Source: Aliiroseovarius sp. S1339 (lineage in GTDB: Bacteria > Pseudomonadota > Alphaproteobacteria > Rhodobacterales > Rhodobacteraceae). From it: DNA of 64,000 nt. Below are positions 27,296 to 36,128 of the stretch, piece after piece (the stretch's first letter is position 1; each line of letters begins with the position of its first letter). The notes beneath the pieces were generated by a model that saw nothing but the letters and a program-made list of their open reading frames with translations, did no database searches and was not told the DNA's origin. Location: NCBI RefSeq assembly GCF_023195695.1, contig NZ_JALPQG010000004.1, positions 62,001 through 126,000 of the forward strand, written 5' to 3'. A program made the position numbers and the translations under genes.

Positions 27296-29494
27296 CTATG
27301 GGTTGTAGCTCGATTTTCCGACCAGGTTTCGGGTGCCTTTGCAATGTGGATAGCCTAAACAACCCCAGAACTGATTCCCGGCGTTTTTGCCCCTCCGTGC
27401 CCTACGCAGGACCATGGACCTTCCGCAGTAGGGGCAATCAGGTGTGCCTCCGGCATTTGCTACGCGTGGTGCCGTCGGTGGAGTATTGGGCGTTGGCGCT
27501 CTTGGTGATTGTCGCACGGGCTGGGGTGGCGGCGTCACTGTCAGCGCCACTGTTGAAGTCGGAACGGAAGCCCCCAGGATATTCAAGTCTTGTTCGGCCT
27601 GTGCACGGGTTCCCAGCGCCACCAAAAGCGCACTGTCACTACGTGCTTTTGCTGGCAACGCATCAAGCCGCGCCTTAGCATTGCGAAGTGTTCCCAGCCC
27701 ATTGCGGATACTGGACTCCAATTTGAGTTTCTCAGCCGCGAAACGCCCACGCAATGCTCTTTCGTCAGTGACGTCCTGAGCGTTGGCTGTTCGGTCATAC
27801 TTGAACCGGGATTCGTGCCTACGCCGCCACTCCACCAGCTTGCCAGTCATGACGTCACCAAAACCCGGTACTCTCAGCACGGATGATCGACTCACATCGG
27901 CAGCGGTTTCGATCCCGAACGAAATCAGCGTCGCTGTCTTGGAAGGCCCAATCCCGGAAATGTTGGCGCGACGGATTGAGAAACCGTCAAGGTAGGCCTG
28001 TCGCTGACGCGACTCCCGGTTGGATTTCAATATCATCAACTCGCGCGTCAGCGCCTCGTCATGCCCTTTGTAGGCGGCGATTGTGGCGTCCAGATCGCCG
28101 CGCACCTTCACAACCTCCGTCAGACCATTCCGGCGAACGAATGATTCCAACTCGCGCTGCACCTTTTCATCTGCGTCCTTGAAGGCTTTCTGGAAGGGGC
28201 CGGGTTCAACTTCACGGTCTGAGAACGTAACCCACCCCCAAATCGCCAGCCCGACCCATACAAACCATGCGGGAATAGCGACGATGAACCCGGCAACAGC
28301 GCCGCCCATCATGAGCAGACCCAAGAAAGCACGCCCGCGCTTGCCACTCTTGGCCTCACTGAGAGCGGCACTTGCCCCACGCGGGGCAGGTGCCTGCGGC
28401 AGCAGGTCAGCAACCGTTGGGAAGCGGAAGGCGAGTATTTCGCGGATTGCTTGTTCTGTCCCGCGTGTATCAGTTGGAATATTCGGCGTGACGGCTGACA
28501 GGTCCGGGAACATGTCAAAGCCGCTATTGGCCGTCAGTGCGCACCATACGCACCCCTTGGCATTGCTTGGGAAATAGTGCGTCTTGACCCTGCTACAGTG
28601 ATTCAGTGAGCGTTCCAACTTCGTCAGGGCACCAACCCAATCCAACGCGCTAGGACGCACGCCAGCGTTCAATCCGAAAGCTTGTTCAAACGCAGTCACA
28701 GCGGCGTCGGGAAATAGATCGAGTGTCAGTGCGCCGGGGGGTGGTGTTGTCCGCGTAGCGGACTGGCGTGTCAGCGAAAACGCGAAGCGGTTTTGTGCTA
28801 TTGCATCGCCCATGGAAATATCTGGACCGCTATAACGCCCCGCATATGGGTGACGGCCCATGAACAACAGGTGAAAGATCGCAACGGCAAGCCCGAAGTT
28901 GTCGTGCTCAATCGTACGCTCTACAGATGCGAGGTTTTTTCCGTGAAGTTCGGGCGGCGTAAATTCCGGCACGCCGACGACGCAGGGATAGGACTTTCCA
29001 TTCAAGCGAAACTGAAAGCTATCAGCGTCGATTAGGGCAACAGTCGCATCTTGCGCCACCAGAACACCGGAATGGTTCAAGTCGCCAATGACACAGCCTG
29101 TTTGATGGACCTTCCCCACGGCGCGGGCCACATTCAGTGCAGTATGGACAATGAACCGGTAGTCGGCTTTCGGGAAGTAGCGTTGGCGGGATTTAGGACT
29201 GTAAAGCTCGTGCAGCGGGCGGTAGCCCGACACAAGTCGCATAACAAATCCAAGGAAGTTGCCCTGGTTGTCAGTGACGATTTCACCAGGATAGGCCACA
29301 AGGTCAGTCTTTATGGCAAGGCCTTCGCCAACCATCGCACGCACTTTGTCTTCACGCTTTGAACGCAAACCGGCGTTGTAGATTTTGACGGCCTGCCCAG
29401 ACCGACCCTTGATCGCGTAGACCTCACCTTCGCCGCCCTTGCCAATCAACTCAGCAACTGAAAATCGACTATTCCCGATAACGATTTCCTGCAC
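27296..29494 (-). CDS. Multidomain protein kinase of a TerY-P type triad (kinase, Zn knuckle, TM, HhH, topoisomerase Zn finger)
   Basis: 732 residues. Kinase domain ~10-290: glycine loop GKGGEGEV (18-25), Lys37 in AVKIY, the catalytic loop reduced to IGDLNHSGVLV (D138), DAD 156-158 in place of DFG, and HDNFGLAV 197-204. A C300/H306/C315/C318 cluster may bind zinc. One or two membrane helices span ~389-423, then a coiled coil at 430-505. A helix-hairpin-helix (NISGIGPSKTATLISFGI) covers ~511-550, and a topoisomerase-type C4 finger has C687/C690/C712/C718. It ends the VWA-PP2C-kinase operon, two bases after PP2C. It probably phosphorylates the VWA partner or a nucleic-acid-linked target at the membrane. 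The altered catalytic loops leave activity to be shown. Confidence 0.88.
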   Translation of the reverse strand: MQEIVIGNSRFSVAELIGKGGEGEVYAIKGRSGQAVKIYNAGLRSKREDKVRAMVGEGLAIKTDLVAYPGEIVTDNQGNFLGFVMRLVSGYRPLHELYSPKSRQRYFPKADYRFIVHTALNVARAVGKVHQTGCVIGDLNHSGVLVAQDATVALIDADSFQFRLNGKSYPCVVGVPEFTPPELHGKNLASVERTIEHDNFGLAVAIFHLLFMGRHPYAGRYSGPDISMGDAIAQNRFAFSLTRQSATRTTPPPGALTLDLFPDAAVTAFEQAFGLNAGVRPSALDWVGALTKLERSLNHCSRVKTHYFPSNAKGCVWCALTANSGFDMFPDLSAVTPNIPTDTRGTEQAIREILAFRFPTVADLLPQAPAPRGASAALSEAKSGKRGRAFLGLLMMGGAVAGFIVAIPAWFVWVGLAIWGWVTFSDREVEPGPFQKAFKDADEKVQRELESFVRRNGLTEVVKVRGDLDATIAAYKGHDEALTRELMILKSNRESRQRQAYLDGFSIRRANISGIGPSKTATLISFGIETAADVSRSSVLRVPGFGDVMTGKLVEWRRRHESRFKYDRTANAQDVTDERALRGRFAAEKLKLESSIRNGLGTLRNAKARLDALPAKARSDSALLVALGTRAQAEQDLNILGASVPTSTVALTVTPPPQPVRQSPRAPTPNTPPTAPRVANAGGTPDCPYCGRSMVLRRARRGKNAGNQFWGCLGYPHCKGTRNLVGKSSYNP

Positions 29495-29496
29495 GA

Positions 29497-30243
29497 TCAG
29501 CCCCCGGAAATGAGGACAAGCGTTTTGTCGTCGTCAGTGCGCTCACAGACGGCTGCGCCAGCAAGATAGCCCCTCAGCTTGGACGAAAGGTTGGGCAGGC
29601 GTCCGTCTTCCGTCGCTGCGTCAACCGGGCGCATCATCGGCACAAAGAACCTTTGATGTGCGGCCTGTTCTGAGTGTGACAACGCCAAATCGCCCACGCC
29701 GTCTGAAAACAATGCAAATGCATCGTGTTCCCTTGGCTGGCGGGCGATGTTCAAGCGCGGTTCCGGGTCGTCAGTAACAAAATAGGTGGTGGACGCATAT
29801 TCGCCATTTTCGGGCCAACAAAGCACCTCCCAATCGGTGCCCCGTCGTCCAACAATGGCGCTATCGCCAACATGCAGAGTCAGCACTTCATCTGGCGTTA
29901 TTAATGCAGCCGCCAAAGTCGCCGCAAATTGTCGGGGTGTACTTTCGCGTTGATTTGCGATTGCTGCAATCCGATCCCGCAAATCATCAATCCAATCAAC
30001 TAACAATTCGTCGTTTGGTAATTCCGAATTGTCCCTCAACCACTCGCGGAAACGCACCGTCAGAGTGCGACAAACAAGCCAAGCACCATGGACTCCAAAT
30101 TTCGCGCTGCCCGCACCATCTGACACAACTGCGAAAATGCAGTCATTTGCCATGCACGAAACGGCGTAGGCATCTTCAAGTCTGCCGTCGTTTTGAATGT
30201 GCGAGGTGCCAATTTCGGACGCTGCCGCCCAACGCCATGCCAC
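29497..30243 (-). CDS. PP2C-family serine/threonine phosphatase of the triad
   Basis: 248 residues. It keeps the PP2C metal motifs: SDGAG (41-45), LHVGDSAIVG (124-131) and ALFSDGVGDLAL (177-188). The N-terminal SEIGTSHIQNDGRLED replaces the usual RxxNEDA, so the first acidic site is shifted. Expected role: reversal of phosphorylation by the kinase encoded two bases downstream. It starts four bases after the VWA stop, so the three genes are one transcript. Confidence 0.9.
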   Translation of the reverse strand: MAWRWAAASEIGTSHIQNDGRLEDAYAVSCMANDCIFAVVSDGAGSAKFGVHGAWLVCRTLTVRFREWLRDNSELPNDELLVDWIDDLRDRIAAIANQRESTPRQFAATLAAALITPDEVLTLHVGDSAIVGRRGTDWEVLCWPENGEYASTTYFVTDDPEPRLNIARQPREHDAFALFSDGVGDLALSHSEQAAHQRFFVPMMRPVDAATEDGRLPNLSSKLRGYLAGAAVCERTDDDKTLVLISGG

Positions 30244-30247
30244 CCCG

Positions 30248-30925
30248 TTACCCTGCTACGGCCCAACCATCCGGGGCGGTGGGGTTCTCAAGGTTGATAG
30301 CATCACCGGGGTTGGACTGTGAGACCGCGCTAAGCGAACTGGACAGCCATTGAAAAAGTTCCTTGAAGGCCAATCCCTTGAGTTTGAGCGGTTGCCGTGT
30401 GGAAATTTGCGACAACACGTTCATGTCAGCTTGGTCAACGCCAACAGCATAGAACATGAACTCCTTTTTCTCTTCGCCTTCATGCACGCGGGTTTTCGCT
30501 TCACTCCAACTGTCGGTGGGTCCACCGTCAGTAATCAGGAAGACCCAAGGGCGGTAATATTTCACCCCATTTTCACGGTACCGATCTTTGCGCTGGCGCA
30601 ACATGTCTAGGCTGGTAACGATTGCTTCGCCCATCGGTGTCGCGTTGTTCGCCTCAAGAGTTTCAGGGTAGAAATGATCCACTGTGGCAAAGTCGGATTT
30701 TATCTCGACTGGTCCAAAGGTGACCATCGCCAATTCGACCCGTTTTGCAGCCATTGGGTCATTCATCAACTCTTGGCGAAGCGTTGCCAGTCCTTCATTT
30801 AATTGCGCAATCGGCGCGCCGCTCATTGAATACGACGTATCCAATAAAAGAACTACTGGGCAGCGCTGTTCTGGGTTTTCTGCAAACTCTGCATCGCTAA
30901 ATGGCTGTTGTTCAAATTCGTCCAT
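30248..30925 (-). CDS. TerY-like von Willebrand A domain protein
   Basis: 225 residues, almost entirely a VWA domain. The MIDAS metal site is intact: DTSYSMSG (29-36), Thr96 in NNATPMGEA, and Asp133 in [11 protein letters not shown]. The C-terminal region [20 protein letters not shown] is typical of TerY-type VWA proteins. First gene of the triad. TerY proteins are thought to be scaffolds whose state is set by the kinase and phosphatase. The ATG at 30925 follows GGGGTG; an in-frame ATG at 30946 is possible. No terC, terD or terZ homologues are in the window, so this is a stand-alone triad. Confidence 0.9.
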   Translation of the reverse strand: MDEFEQQPFSDAEFAENPEQRCPVVLLLDTSYSMSGAPIAQLNEGLATLRQELMNDPMAAKRVELAMVTFGPVEIKSDFATVDHFYPETLEANNATPMGEAIVTSLDMLRQRKDRYRENGVKYYRPWVFLITDGGPTDSWSEAKTRVHEGEEKKEFMFYAVGVDQADMNVLSQISTRQPLKLKGLAFKELFQWLSSSLSAVSQSNPGDAINLENPTAPDGWAVAG

Positions 30926-31337
30926 GTTTGTCACCCCGAAACGCATTTCTCATGTGGAAGTTTTTTTCGATAGTGCTGAGGCTTAGCCCAAATGTCCACA
31001 GTGGAACGTACAGAGACGAGACTACCGGAGGCTCTGGCTCGTGAAGAGGGTGGAGCGTTCGTCACTTGGCCTCACTCAACGCCGTCCTCGAGAACCCGCA
31101 TTGGCCCGCAGAGCGCAAACATCGGGCGCGAGGTATTGGTCAACATCGGCGCATCTCAGGCATATCACCGAAGAGTTGACGCCGGAAAAGCCGTGCCCGG
31201 CACAACAAGACCCGCTCAGTCTGGTCACGGCTAACGAAATTTTTGCTGCACATTTTGCTGCACAAAGTGCAACGCACAAAACCATCGAGTCTTGCAACTT
31301 CAAAGACTTAAGGCATTGTTAAACAACAGCTTTCGGA
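30926..31337. other. Right-end noncoding stretch of the element
   Basis: About 400 bases with no supportable gene. It contains the promoter region of the triad (reading leftward) and, near 31242-31264, two arm-type repeats. Short plus-strand frames here show no family features. Confidence 0.5.
31242..31264 (+). repeat. Right arm-type repeats (two TTTGCTGCACA units, 12-bp period)
   Basis: Perfect copies start at 31242 and 31254, with the same sequence, orientation and 12-bp spacing as the left-end group. They lie 74 bases inside attR, while the left group ends 89 bases before the pattern's far side from attL. This symmetry supports arm sites for integrase or an accessory factor. Confidence 0.72.
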
Positions 31338-31351
31338 CTGTCTCTCCGCCA
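31338..31351 (+). repeat. attR core
   Basis: CTGTCTCTCCGCCA is identical to the tRNA-Ser 3' end at 22984-22997 and in the same orientation. Flanking bases differ (A before and C after), so the repeat is exactly 14 bases. Confidence 0.85.
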
Positions 31352-31635
31352 CTTGCCGTTGTCCACGTCCTATTTTGCCTAACCACGCCGATGTCCCTGG
31401 CCTGATGAGTGCAGCACCAACTTTGCGTCAATACGCATCTCCGGGCGCGCTACTTGCGAAACCAGCATCGGCTGCGCGCAGATTGGGGCGATGGTTGTGG
31501 TCCGCATCGCCGAGACTGTGGGCTTGCACAAAATTTCGTGCCCCACAACGTACAGTCCAGCCCAACGAACTTATAGTTGTCTGAAACCCGGTTTCCCTCT
31601 AATTTGAGGCAACGGATTTACGCAATCCAACTTCG

Positions 31636-31911
31636 ATGGCTGACCAACAACCAAAACCCGAAGGTGAGAAAAAGCCTGAAGAAAAATCGTTCTGGAAGAC
31701 CTTTCCAGGCGTGCTTACAGGTATTGCAGCGGTCGTAACCGCCGTTGCGACGCTGCTTGCAGCGGCTGACAAGGCCGGCCTGTTTGCCAGCGATACCGGC
31801 TCACCACCAAAGCAGCAAAACGCAACAGGCGACGGTGTGACGACAACCGGCGACAACAGCCCGGTGGTTCAAAACACTGACGGCGACGTAACCATCACAG
31901 GCGGCCAATGA
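31636..31911 (+). CDS. Small single-span membrane protein with GDxSPVxQN motif tail
   Basis: 91 residues: a charged N-terminus (KPEGEKKPEEKSFWKTF), one hydrophobic segment (~residues 24-48, PGVLTGIAAVVTAVATLLAA), and a tail GDNSPVVQNTDGDVTITGG. The FWKxxPGxLTGIAAVxTA pattern recurs in small proteins of unknown function from several bacteria. The tail motif is nearly repeated at the mature N-terminus of the next gene's product. Its stop overlaps the next start (ATGA). It lies 285 bases beyond attR, so it may be chromosomal or from an older island. The function is unknown. Confidence 0.75.
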   Translation: MADQQPKPEGEKKPEEKSFWKTFPGVLTGIAAVVTAVATLLAAADKAGLFASDTGSPPKQQNATGDGVTTTGDNSPVVQNTDGDVTITGGQ

Positions 31912-33776
31912 TCGGGGCGGTCTCACGGATTGCTGCGCTAAGCGCCCTGCCCTTTGCCGCCGCTGCGCAGGATGTGACCACTTACGGTGATTGCAGCCCG
32001 GTTATCCAAAACGTGGGCGGCGACGTCACTGTTGTTTGCTATCGCGATAGTGACAGGAAACCAAAATTCCGCGTGGTGTATTATCGGCTGGGCGGCATTG
32101 GGCAAAGCTTTTTGATCAATGGAAAACTGTCGCCGGACTGGGAAAAATACCTCGGCGGCCAACAAGCCATCGTCAACAACGCGATCCATCAGGAAATCCG
32201 AAACATAACCGATAAATTCGGCCAGGAGATCGGCGGCAGCGAGCTGTCAGGCAAGGTTGGTTTCGAAGGCGGTGAATTTAGCATGAGCCTTGCGGACTAT
32301 GCCCAGCAGGTCGATGCTGGCATCACCGTCTTTGATACCGATGCCGGTGCCATGCCCGACCTAAACCCGGCTGACGGCTGGCGGGTCTTTGGACCGGGCG
32401 AGCTATTCGTGCCCGATCTGGATGCCGCCCAATCCCTATTCCAGCGTTATGCCGTGCCCGCAGGTTATCATGCCTATTGGGGCACGTCCTCCGGCCCCGC
32501 AAGCTGGATCGAGCCGGGGTCAAAGATGACCGCGCCAACGCTTTGGCGGTCACTGACGCTCGCGGATCTGGACGACTACGAGGCACGCTATGACGCCTAT
32601 CTGGGCCGCGCACTTGATATTTCCAACGACGCACGAAGCGCCGGTGAGCTTGCTCAGCGCGCCGAGCGCGGCTTGTTTGCCAATTCCGGTGCGGGCTATT
32701 CCGCCGGGCATCGGATCGAGCATCGTACGCTCGACGCCCTTCGCTATGTCGCGCGCAACGGGTTGCCCGAGAATTACGCGCTGGTCAAAGGCGAGCCCGG
32801 CGCACATTACGGATGGTCCTTCACCGCCAACACCCGCAGCGCCGATTTGCTGGTGGCGGTGCTCGAAAATGTCGGCGACCAACCCATGGATGTAGGCGCG
32901 TTCAGCATTGCCGAAACAGACGCGATGACCTTGCGACTGCATGACGAAACGCAAGCGCTGCTTGCGGCAGCACGGCCAGTCGAGAAACGGTTGTGGCCAC
33001 CGGGCGTGTTGGCACCGGGGGAAAAACTGGTCATTCCCGTGCGCATCGAGATGCCGTTGCTGCCTGAGTATTACGACTGGATTGTTTCAGGATATCGCGA
33101 CAATTTCGACGCGGGCGAGGCGATCCGTGACGAGGCAATCGCCAGTGCTGCGCAACAGATCGTGTTCGTGCACCCTTACGAGACAACGAACGCACTTTTT
33201 GCGCTACCCGCTGGCGACATGCCCAAGGGGCGCATTCCCAAACTGGTGGAACGGTTTGAATACGGTCCCGCATGGTCCATCCAAGCGGTCGAGGTGGACG
33301 GCACGACCTACGATTTCCGCCAGCATGACCCGAACAACTTCATCCTGTTTGCCGGTGGTGGGATCGGCAGTTGCCCGTATATCTACACCCACCGTCAGGA
33401 TGGCGACATCTGGGTCGAGGAAGACCATTTCTTGCTTGGCGCGACTTCACCCGACAAAAAACGGACAGACCGGCTGGAACTGAGCCATTTCGAAGGACGC
33501 CTTGAGATCCGCGAAAAGGAACATGAACTGGCCCATCTCGACCAGATCACCCTGATCCTGCGTGATGAGATGGGCGAAGAGTCCGCCTACCCCGCAATCT
33601 GGCCCGAGGAGCTGGCGGCCACCGATGGTCAGAACCTCGTTCTGGGTTACGGCGAGCGCGTCGAGGTGCAGTTCGACCTGCCGGACGGGGAATGGGAGGG
33701 TAAGACCGCGCTAATCTCGGCGACCGGGTATTACGTCCCCTTCTCTGACCCGAATCTGTTCGCCAGCCGGAACTAA
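31908..33776 (+). CDS. Large exported protein of unknown function with GDxSPVxQN motif
   Basis: 622 residues. A short signal peptide (VSRIAALSALPFAAAA) precedes QDVTTYGDCSPVIQNVGGDV, a close relative of the tail of the upstream protein. The remainder is mixed alpha/beta, with a helical middle (residues ~200-260) and beta-rich C-terminus, and matches no family I recognise. Export to the periplasm or beyond is likely. It is co-translated with the small membrane protein, suggesting a two-component complex. Possible roles in surface sensing or envelope conflict are speculation. Confidence 0.75.
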   Translation: MIGAVSRIAALSALPFAAAAQDVTTYGDCSPVIQNVGGDVTVVCYRDSDRKPKFRVVYYRLGGIGQSFLINGKLSPDWEKYLGGQQAIVNNAIHQEIRNITDKFGQEIGGSELSGKVGFEGGEFSMSLADYAQQVDAGITVFDTDAGAMPDLNPADGWRVFGPGELFVPDLDAAQSLFQRYAVPAGYHAYWGTSSGPASWIEPGSKMTAPTLWRSLTLADLDDYEARYDAYLGRALDISNDARSAGELAQRAERGLFANSGAGYSAGHRIEHRTLDALRYVARNGLPENYALVKGEPGAHYGWSFTANTRSADLLVAVLENVGDQPMDVGAFSIAETDAMTLRLHDETQALLAAARPVEKRLWPPGVLAPGEKLVIPVRIEMPLLPEYYDWIVSGYRDNFDAGEAIRDEAIASAAQQIVFVHPYETTNALFALPAGDMPKGRIPKLVERFEYGPAWSIQAVEVDGTTYDFRQHDPNNFILFAGGGIGSCPYIYTHRQDGDIWVEEDHFLLGATSPDKKRTDRLELSHFEGRLEIREKEHELAHLDQITLILRDEMGEESAYPAIWPEELAATDGQNLVLGYGERVEVQFDLPDGEWEGKTALISATGYYVPFSDPNLFASRN

Positions 33777-33805
33777 GGACTGGCGAGCAGCTTTTTAGCT
33801 GGGCA

Positions 33806-35260
33806 TTAGAACGGCGCTTCCAGATCGCTCAACCGGACGTAAACGGTTTTCAATTCCGAATAATGCTCAATGGCCGCTTTCGCGTTCTCGCGTCCAACAC
33901 CCGAGGCTTTGGTACCGCCAAACGGTGCCTCAACCGGGGCGTCGTTGTAAGTGTTTATGTAGCAGGTGCCTGCCTCAAACCCGGCCACAACACGGTGCGC
34001 GCGGGTCAGGTCGTTGGTGAAGACACCGGCGGCCAGACCGAATTCGGTGTCATTGGCGCGCGCCATGACTTCCTCCTCGGTGTCGAAATCGAGCACGGAC
34101 ATGACGGGGCCGAAAATCTCTTCACGTGCGATGGTCATGTCGTCGGTCACGTCGGCGAAGACGGTGGGCTTCATGTAAAAGCCATCGCCGCTGATCCGTT
34201 CGCCACCATAGACCAGCCGCGCGCCTTCCTCTTTGCCCTTCTCGACATAGGTCATGACGATGTTCAGCTGCCCCTGGCTGACCATCGGGCCGAAACTGGT
34301 GTTGGGGTCAAGTGGGTCGCCAATGACCGCCCCGTCCAGCCGTTCAGCCAGACGTTTCAAGAAAGCCTCTTTGATGCCTTTCTGCACGAACACCCGCGTG
34401 CCGTTGGAACAGACCTGCCCGGAGGAATAGAAGTTGCCCAAAATGGCCCCCGACACCGCGTTTTCCACATTCGCATCATCAAAGACGATCATCGGGGACT
34501 TGCCGCCAAGCTCCATCGTGACGTGCTTCATTTCTGCGGCGGCGGCGGCATAGACCTTCTTGCCCGTCGGCACGGACCCGGTCAGCGACACCTTGGCCAC
34601 GCGCGGGTCAGTCACGAGGGCGGCACCAACTTCACCATAGCCTTGCACAACATTGAAAATGCCCGCAGGTGCGCCGGCTTCCATCAGGATCTCGGCCACT
34701 TTGAGCGCCGAGAGCGGCGTCATTTCAGACGGTTTGAACACGGACGTGTTGCCACAGGCCAGCGCGGGTGCAGCTTTCCAGCACGCGATCTGGGTGGGAT
34801 AATTCCAAGCGCCAATGCCGACGCAAACGCCAAGCGCCTCGCGCCGCGTATAGACGAAATCGCCATTTGCCATTGGAATATGCTCGCCCGTCAGGCTGCC
34901 GGCCAGCCCGCCGAAATACTCCAACGCATCCGCGCCGGATGTCGCGTCGGCCACGCTGGTTTCCTGATAGGGTTTGCCGGTGTCGAGTGTTTCCAGAACC
35001 GATAGATCATGGTTGCGTTCGCGCATGATATCCGCGGCGCGGCGTAGGATACGGCCCCGTTCGGTGCCAGTCATCGCAGCCCAATCGGCCTGCGCCGACT
35101 CCGCCGCATCCAGCGCCTTGTCGATGATCGCGGGGGTCGCCGAATGAAGCTTGGCGATCACCTCGCCGGTTGCGGGAAAAACCACGTCGATCTGCGTGCC
35201 GTCCGTGTCCTCGACATATTCGCCGCCGATGAAATGGCTTGCTTTGGGTTGCGCTCTCAT
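33806..35260 (-). CDS. betB: Betaine-aldehyde dehydrogenase type ALDH
   Basis: 484 residues of the NAD(P)+-dependent aldehyde dehydrogenase superfamily. It shows [33 protein letters not shown] (nucleotide fold), the general base in [10 protein letters not shown] and the nucleophile in [13 protein letters not shown]. The [13 protein letters not shown] context is characteristic of BetB, which oxidises betaine aldehyde to the osmolyte glycine betaine. No betA or betI is adjacent, so this may be a second, orphan copy. The ATG at 35260 follows AAAGG. Confidence 0.85.
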   Translation of the reverse strand: MRAQPKASHFIGGEYVEDTDGTQIDVVFPATGEVIAKLHSATPAIIDKALDAAESAQADWAAMTGTERGRILRRAADIMRERNHDLSVLETLDTGKPYQETSVADATSGADALEYFGGLAGSLTGEHIPMANGDFVYTRREALGVCVGIGAWNYPTQIACWKAAPALACGNTSVFKPSEMTPLSALKVAEILMEAGAPAGIFNVVQGYGEVGAALVTDPRVAKVSLTGSVPTGKKVYAAAAAEMKHVTMELGGKSPMIVFDDANVENAVSGAILGNFYSSGQVCSNGTRVFVQKGIKEAFLKRLAERLDGAVIGDPLDPNTSFGPMVSQGQLNIVMTYVEKGKEEGARLVYGGERISGDGFYMKPTVFADVTDDMTIAREEIFGPVMSVLDFDTEEEVMARANDTEFGLAAGVFTNDLTRAHRVVAGFEAGTCYINTYNDAPVEAPFGGTKASGVGRENAKAAIEHYSELKTVYVRLSDLEAPF

Positions 35261-35396
35261 GCCGTGGCCTTTCTGCAAAGCGCGGTGCCGGGGGGATGGC
35301 CCGCCGGGAATCGCGCGCGTTCGTGGAATTTCGCGCAGTGTCGCAGGATGGGCCGCAAAGGGCCATCCGAAAGGCGGCACCCTGCCCCGTGGTCGC

Positions 35397-36128
35397 CTAG
35401 CCCTTGAAGCCGGTTGCGACCACGAATTTCTCGGAACTGTCTGACCGGCTTGAAGGTGGCTTCACATTCACCACCTTTTCAAACTTCAGCTTCAGAAGCT
35501 TCTGCAACTCACCTTCCGCGCCACCTGCCAAGACCTTGGCAACGAAGGTGCCGCCTTGTTCCAGCACATCGAACGCGAAATACGCCGCCGCTTCGCACAA
35601 CGAGATGATGCGCAAATGGTCGGTCTGCTTGTGGCCGGAACTGGAAGCCGCCATGTCGGACATGACCACATCCGCCTCGCCACCCAAAAGCTCTTTCACC
35701 TTCACGTCGGCGTCGTCTTCCATGAAATCGAGTTGGTGGAATGTAGCCCCGGCCAGCGGTTCAACCTCTTGCAAATCGATGCCCAGAAAGGTGCCGACCT
35801 TCTTGCCGCTTTTTTCACCAAGCGCGTTGATGCGCGGCACGGCGACTTGCGCCCAGCCACCGGGCGCGCAGCCCAGATCGACCACGCGTGCACCGTTCAC
35901 CAGAAAGCGATACTTGTCGTCCAGATCCATGATCTTGAACGCGGCACGTCCGCGATAGCCCTCAGCCTTGGCGCGCGTCACATAAGGGTCGTTTAGCTGC
36001 CGTTGCAGCCAGCGGGTCGAACTGTTGGTCCGACCCCGCGCGGTTTTCACCTTCACGGTCAAATCCCGAAGCCCCCGGCCCGAGCTTTTGCGCGCCCGGC
36101 CGCCTTTTTTCCCACCTGTTTCTGTCAT
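35397..36128 (-). CDS. rlmE: 23S rRNA (uridine-2552-2'-O-)-methyltransferase
   Basis: 243 residues of the FtsJ/RrmJ family. A basic N-terminus precedes [16 protein letters not shown] (catalytic Lys), [15 protein letters not shown] (SAM-binding) and DVVMSDMAA (catalytic Asp). It methylates the A-loop of 23S rRNA late in 50S assembly. The start shares one base with the upstream phosphatase stop (TGATG). The N-terminus is ~30 residues longer than E. coli RlmE, rich in Lys/Arg/Gly. Confidence 0.93.
   Translation of the reverse strand: MTETGGKKGGRARKSSGRGLRDLTVKVKTARGRTNSSTRWLQRQLNDPYVTRAKAEGYRGRAAFKIMDLDDKYRFLVNGARVVDLGCAPGGWAQVAVPRINALGEKSGKKVGTFLGIDLQEVEPLAGATFHQLDFMEDDADVKVKELLGGEADVVMSDMAASSSGHKQTDHLRIISLCEAAAYFAFDVLEQGGTFVAKVLAGGAEGELQKLLKLKFEKVVNVKPPSSRSDSSEKFVVATGFKG

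Larger units (their letters stand above)
22984..31351. mobile_element. Integrative mobilizable element in tRNA-Ser(CGA)
   Basis: About 8.4 kb bounded by the direct repeat CTGTCTCTCCGCCA, of which one copy is the tRNA-Ser 3' end. The contents are a tyrosine integrase next to the tRNA, a small antisense ORF, an RlxS/VirD2-type relaxase, and a three-gene kinase, phosphatase and VWA operon reading inward from the right end. Groups of 12-bp-spaced TTTGCTGCACA repeats lie inside both ends. No type IV secretion or coupling-protein genes are present, so transfer would need a helper. The left part is GC-rich while the cargo is visibly more AT-rich, suggesting separate origins. Confidence 0.9.

Noticed and set aside
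30992-31322. Short plus-strand frames at the right end of the element
   Set aside because: They overlap the arm-type repeats and show no motif; treated as noncoding.
31375-31584. 69-codon frame just beyond attR
   Set aside because: Low-complexity Ala/Arg composition and no family features; it lies in the 285-base gap before the two-gene module.
33863-35005. 380-codon plus-strand frame
   Set aside because: It is antisense to the aldehyde dehydrogenase and has His/Arg-rich composition typical of shadows.
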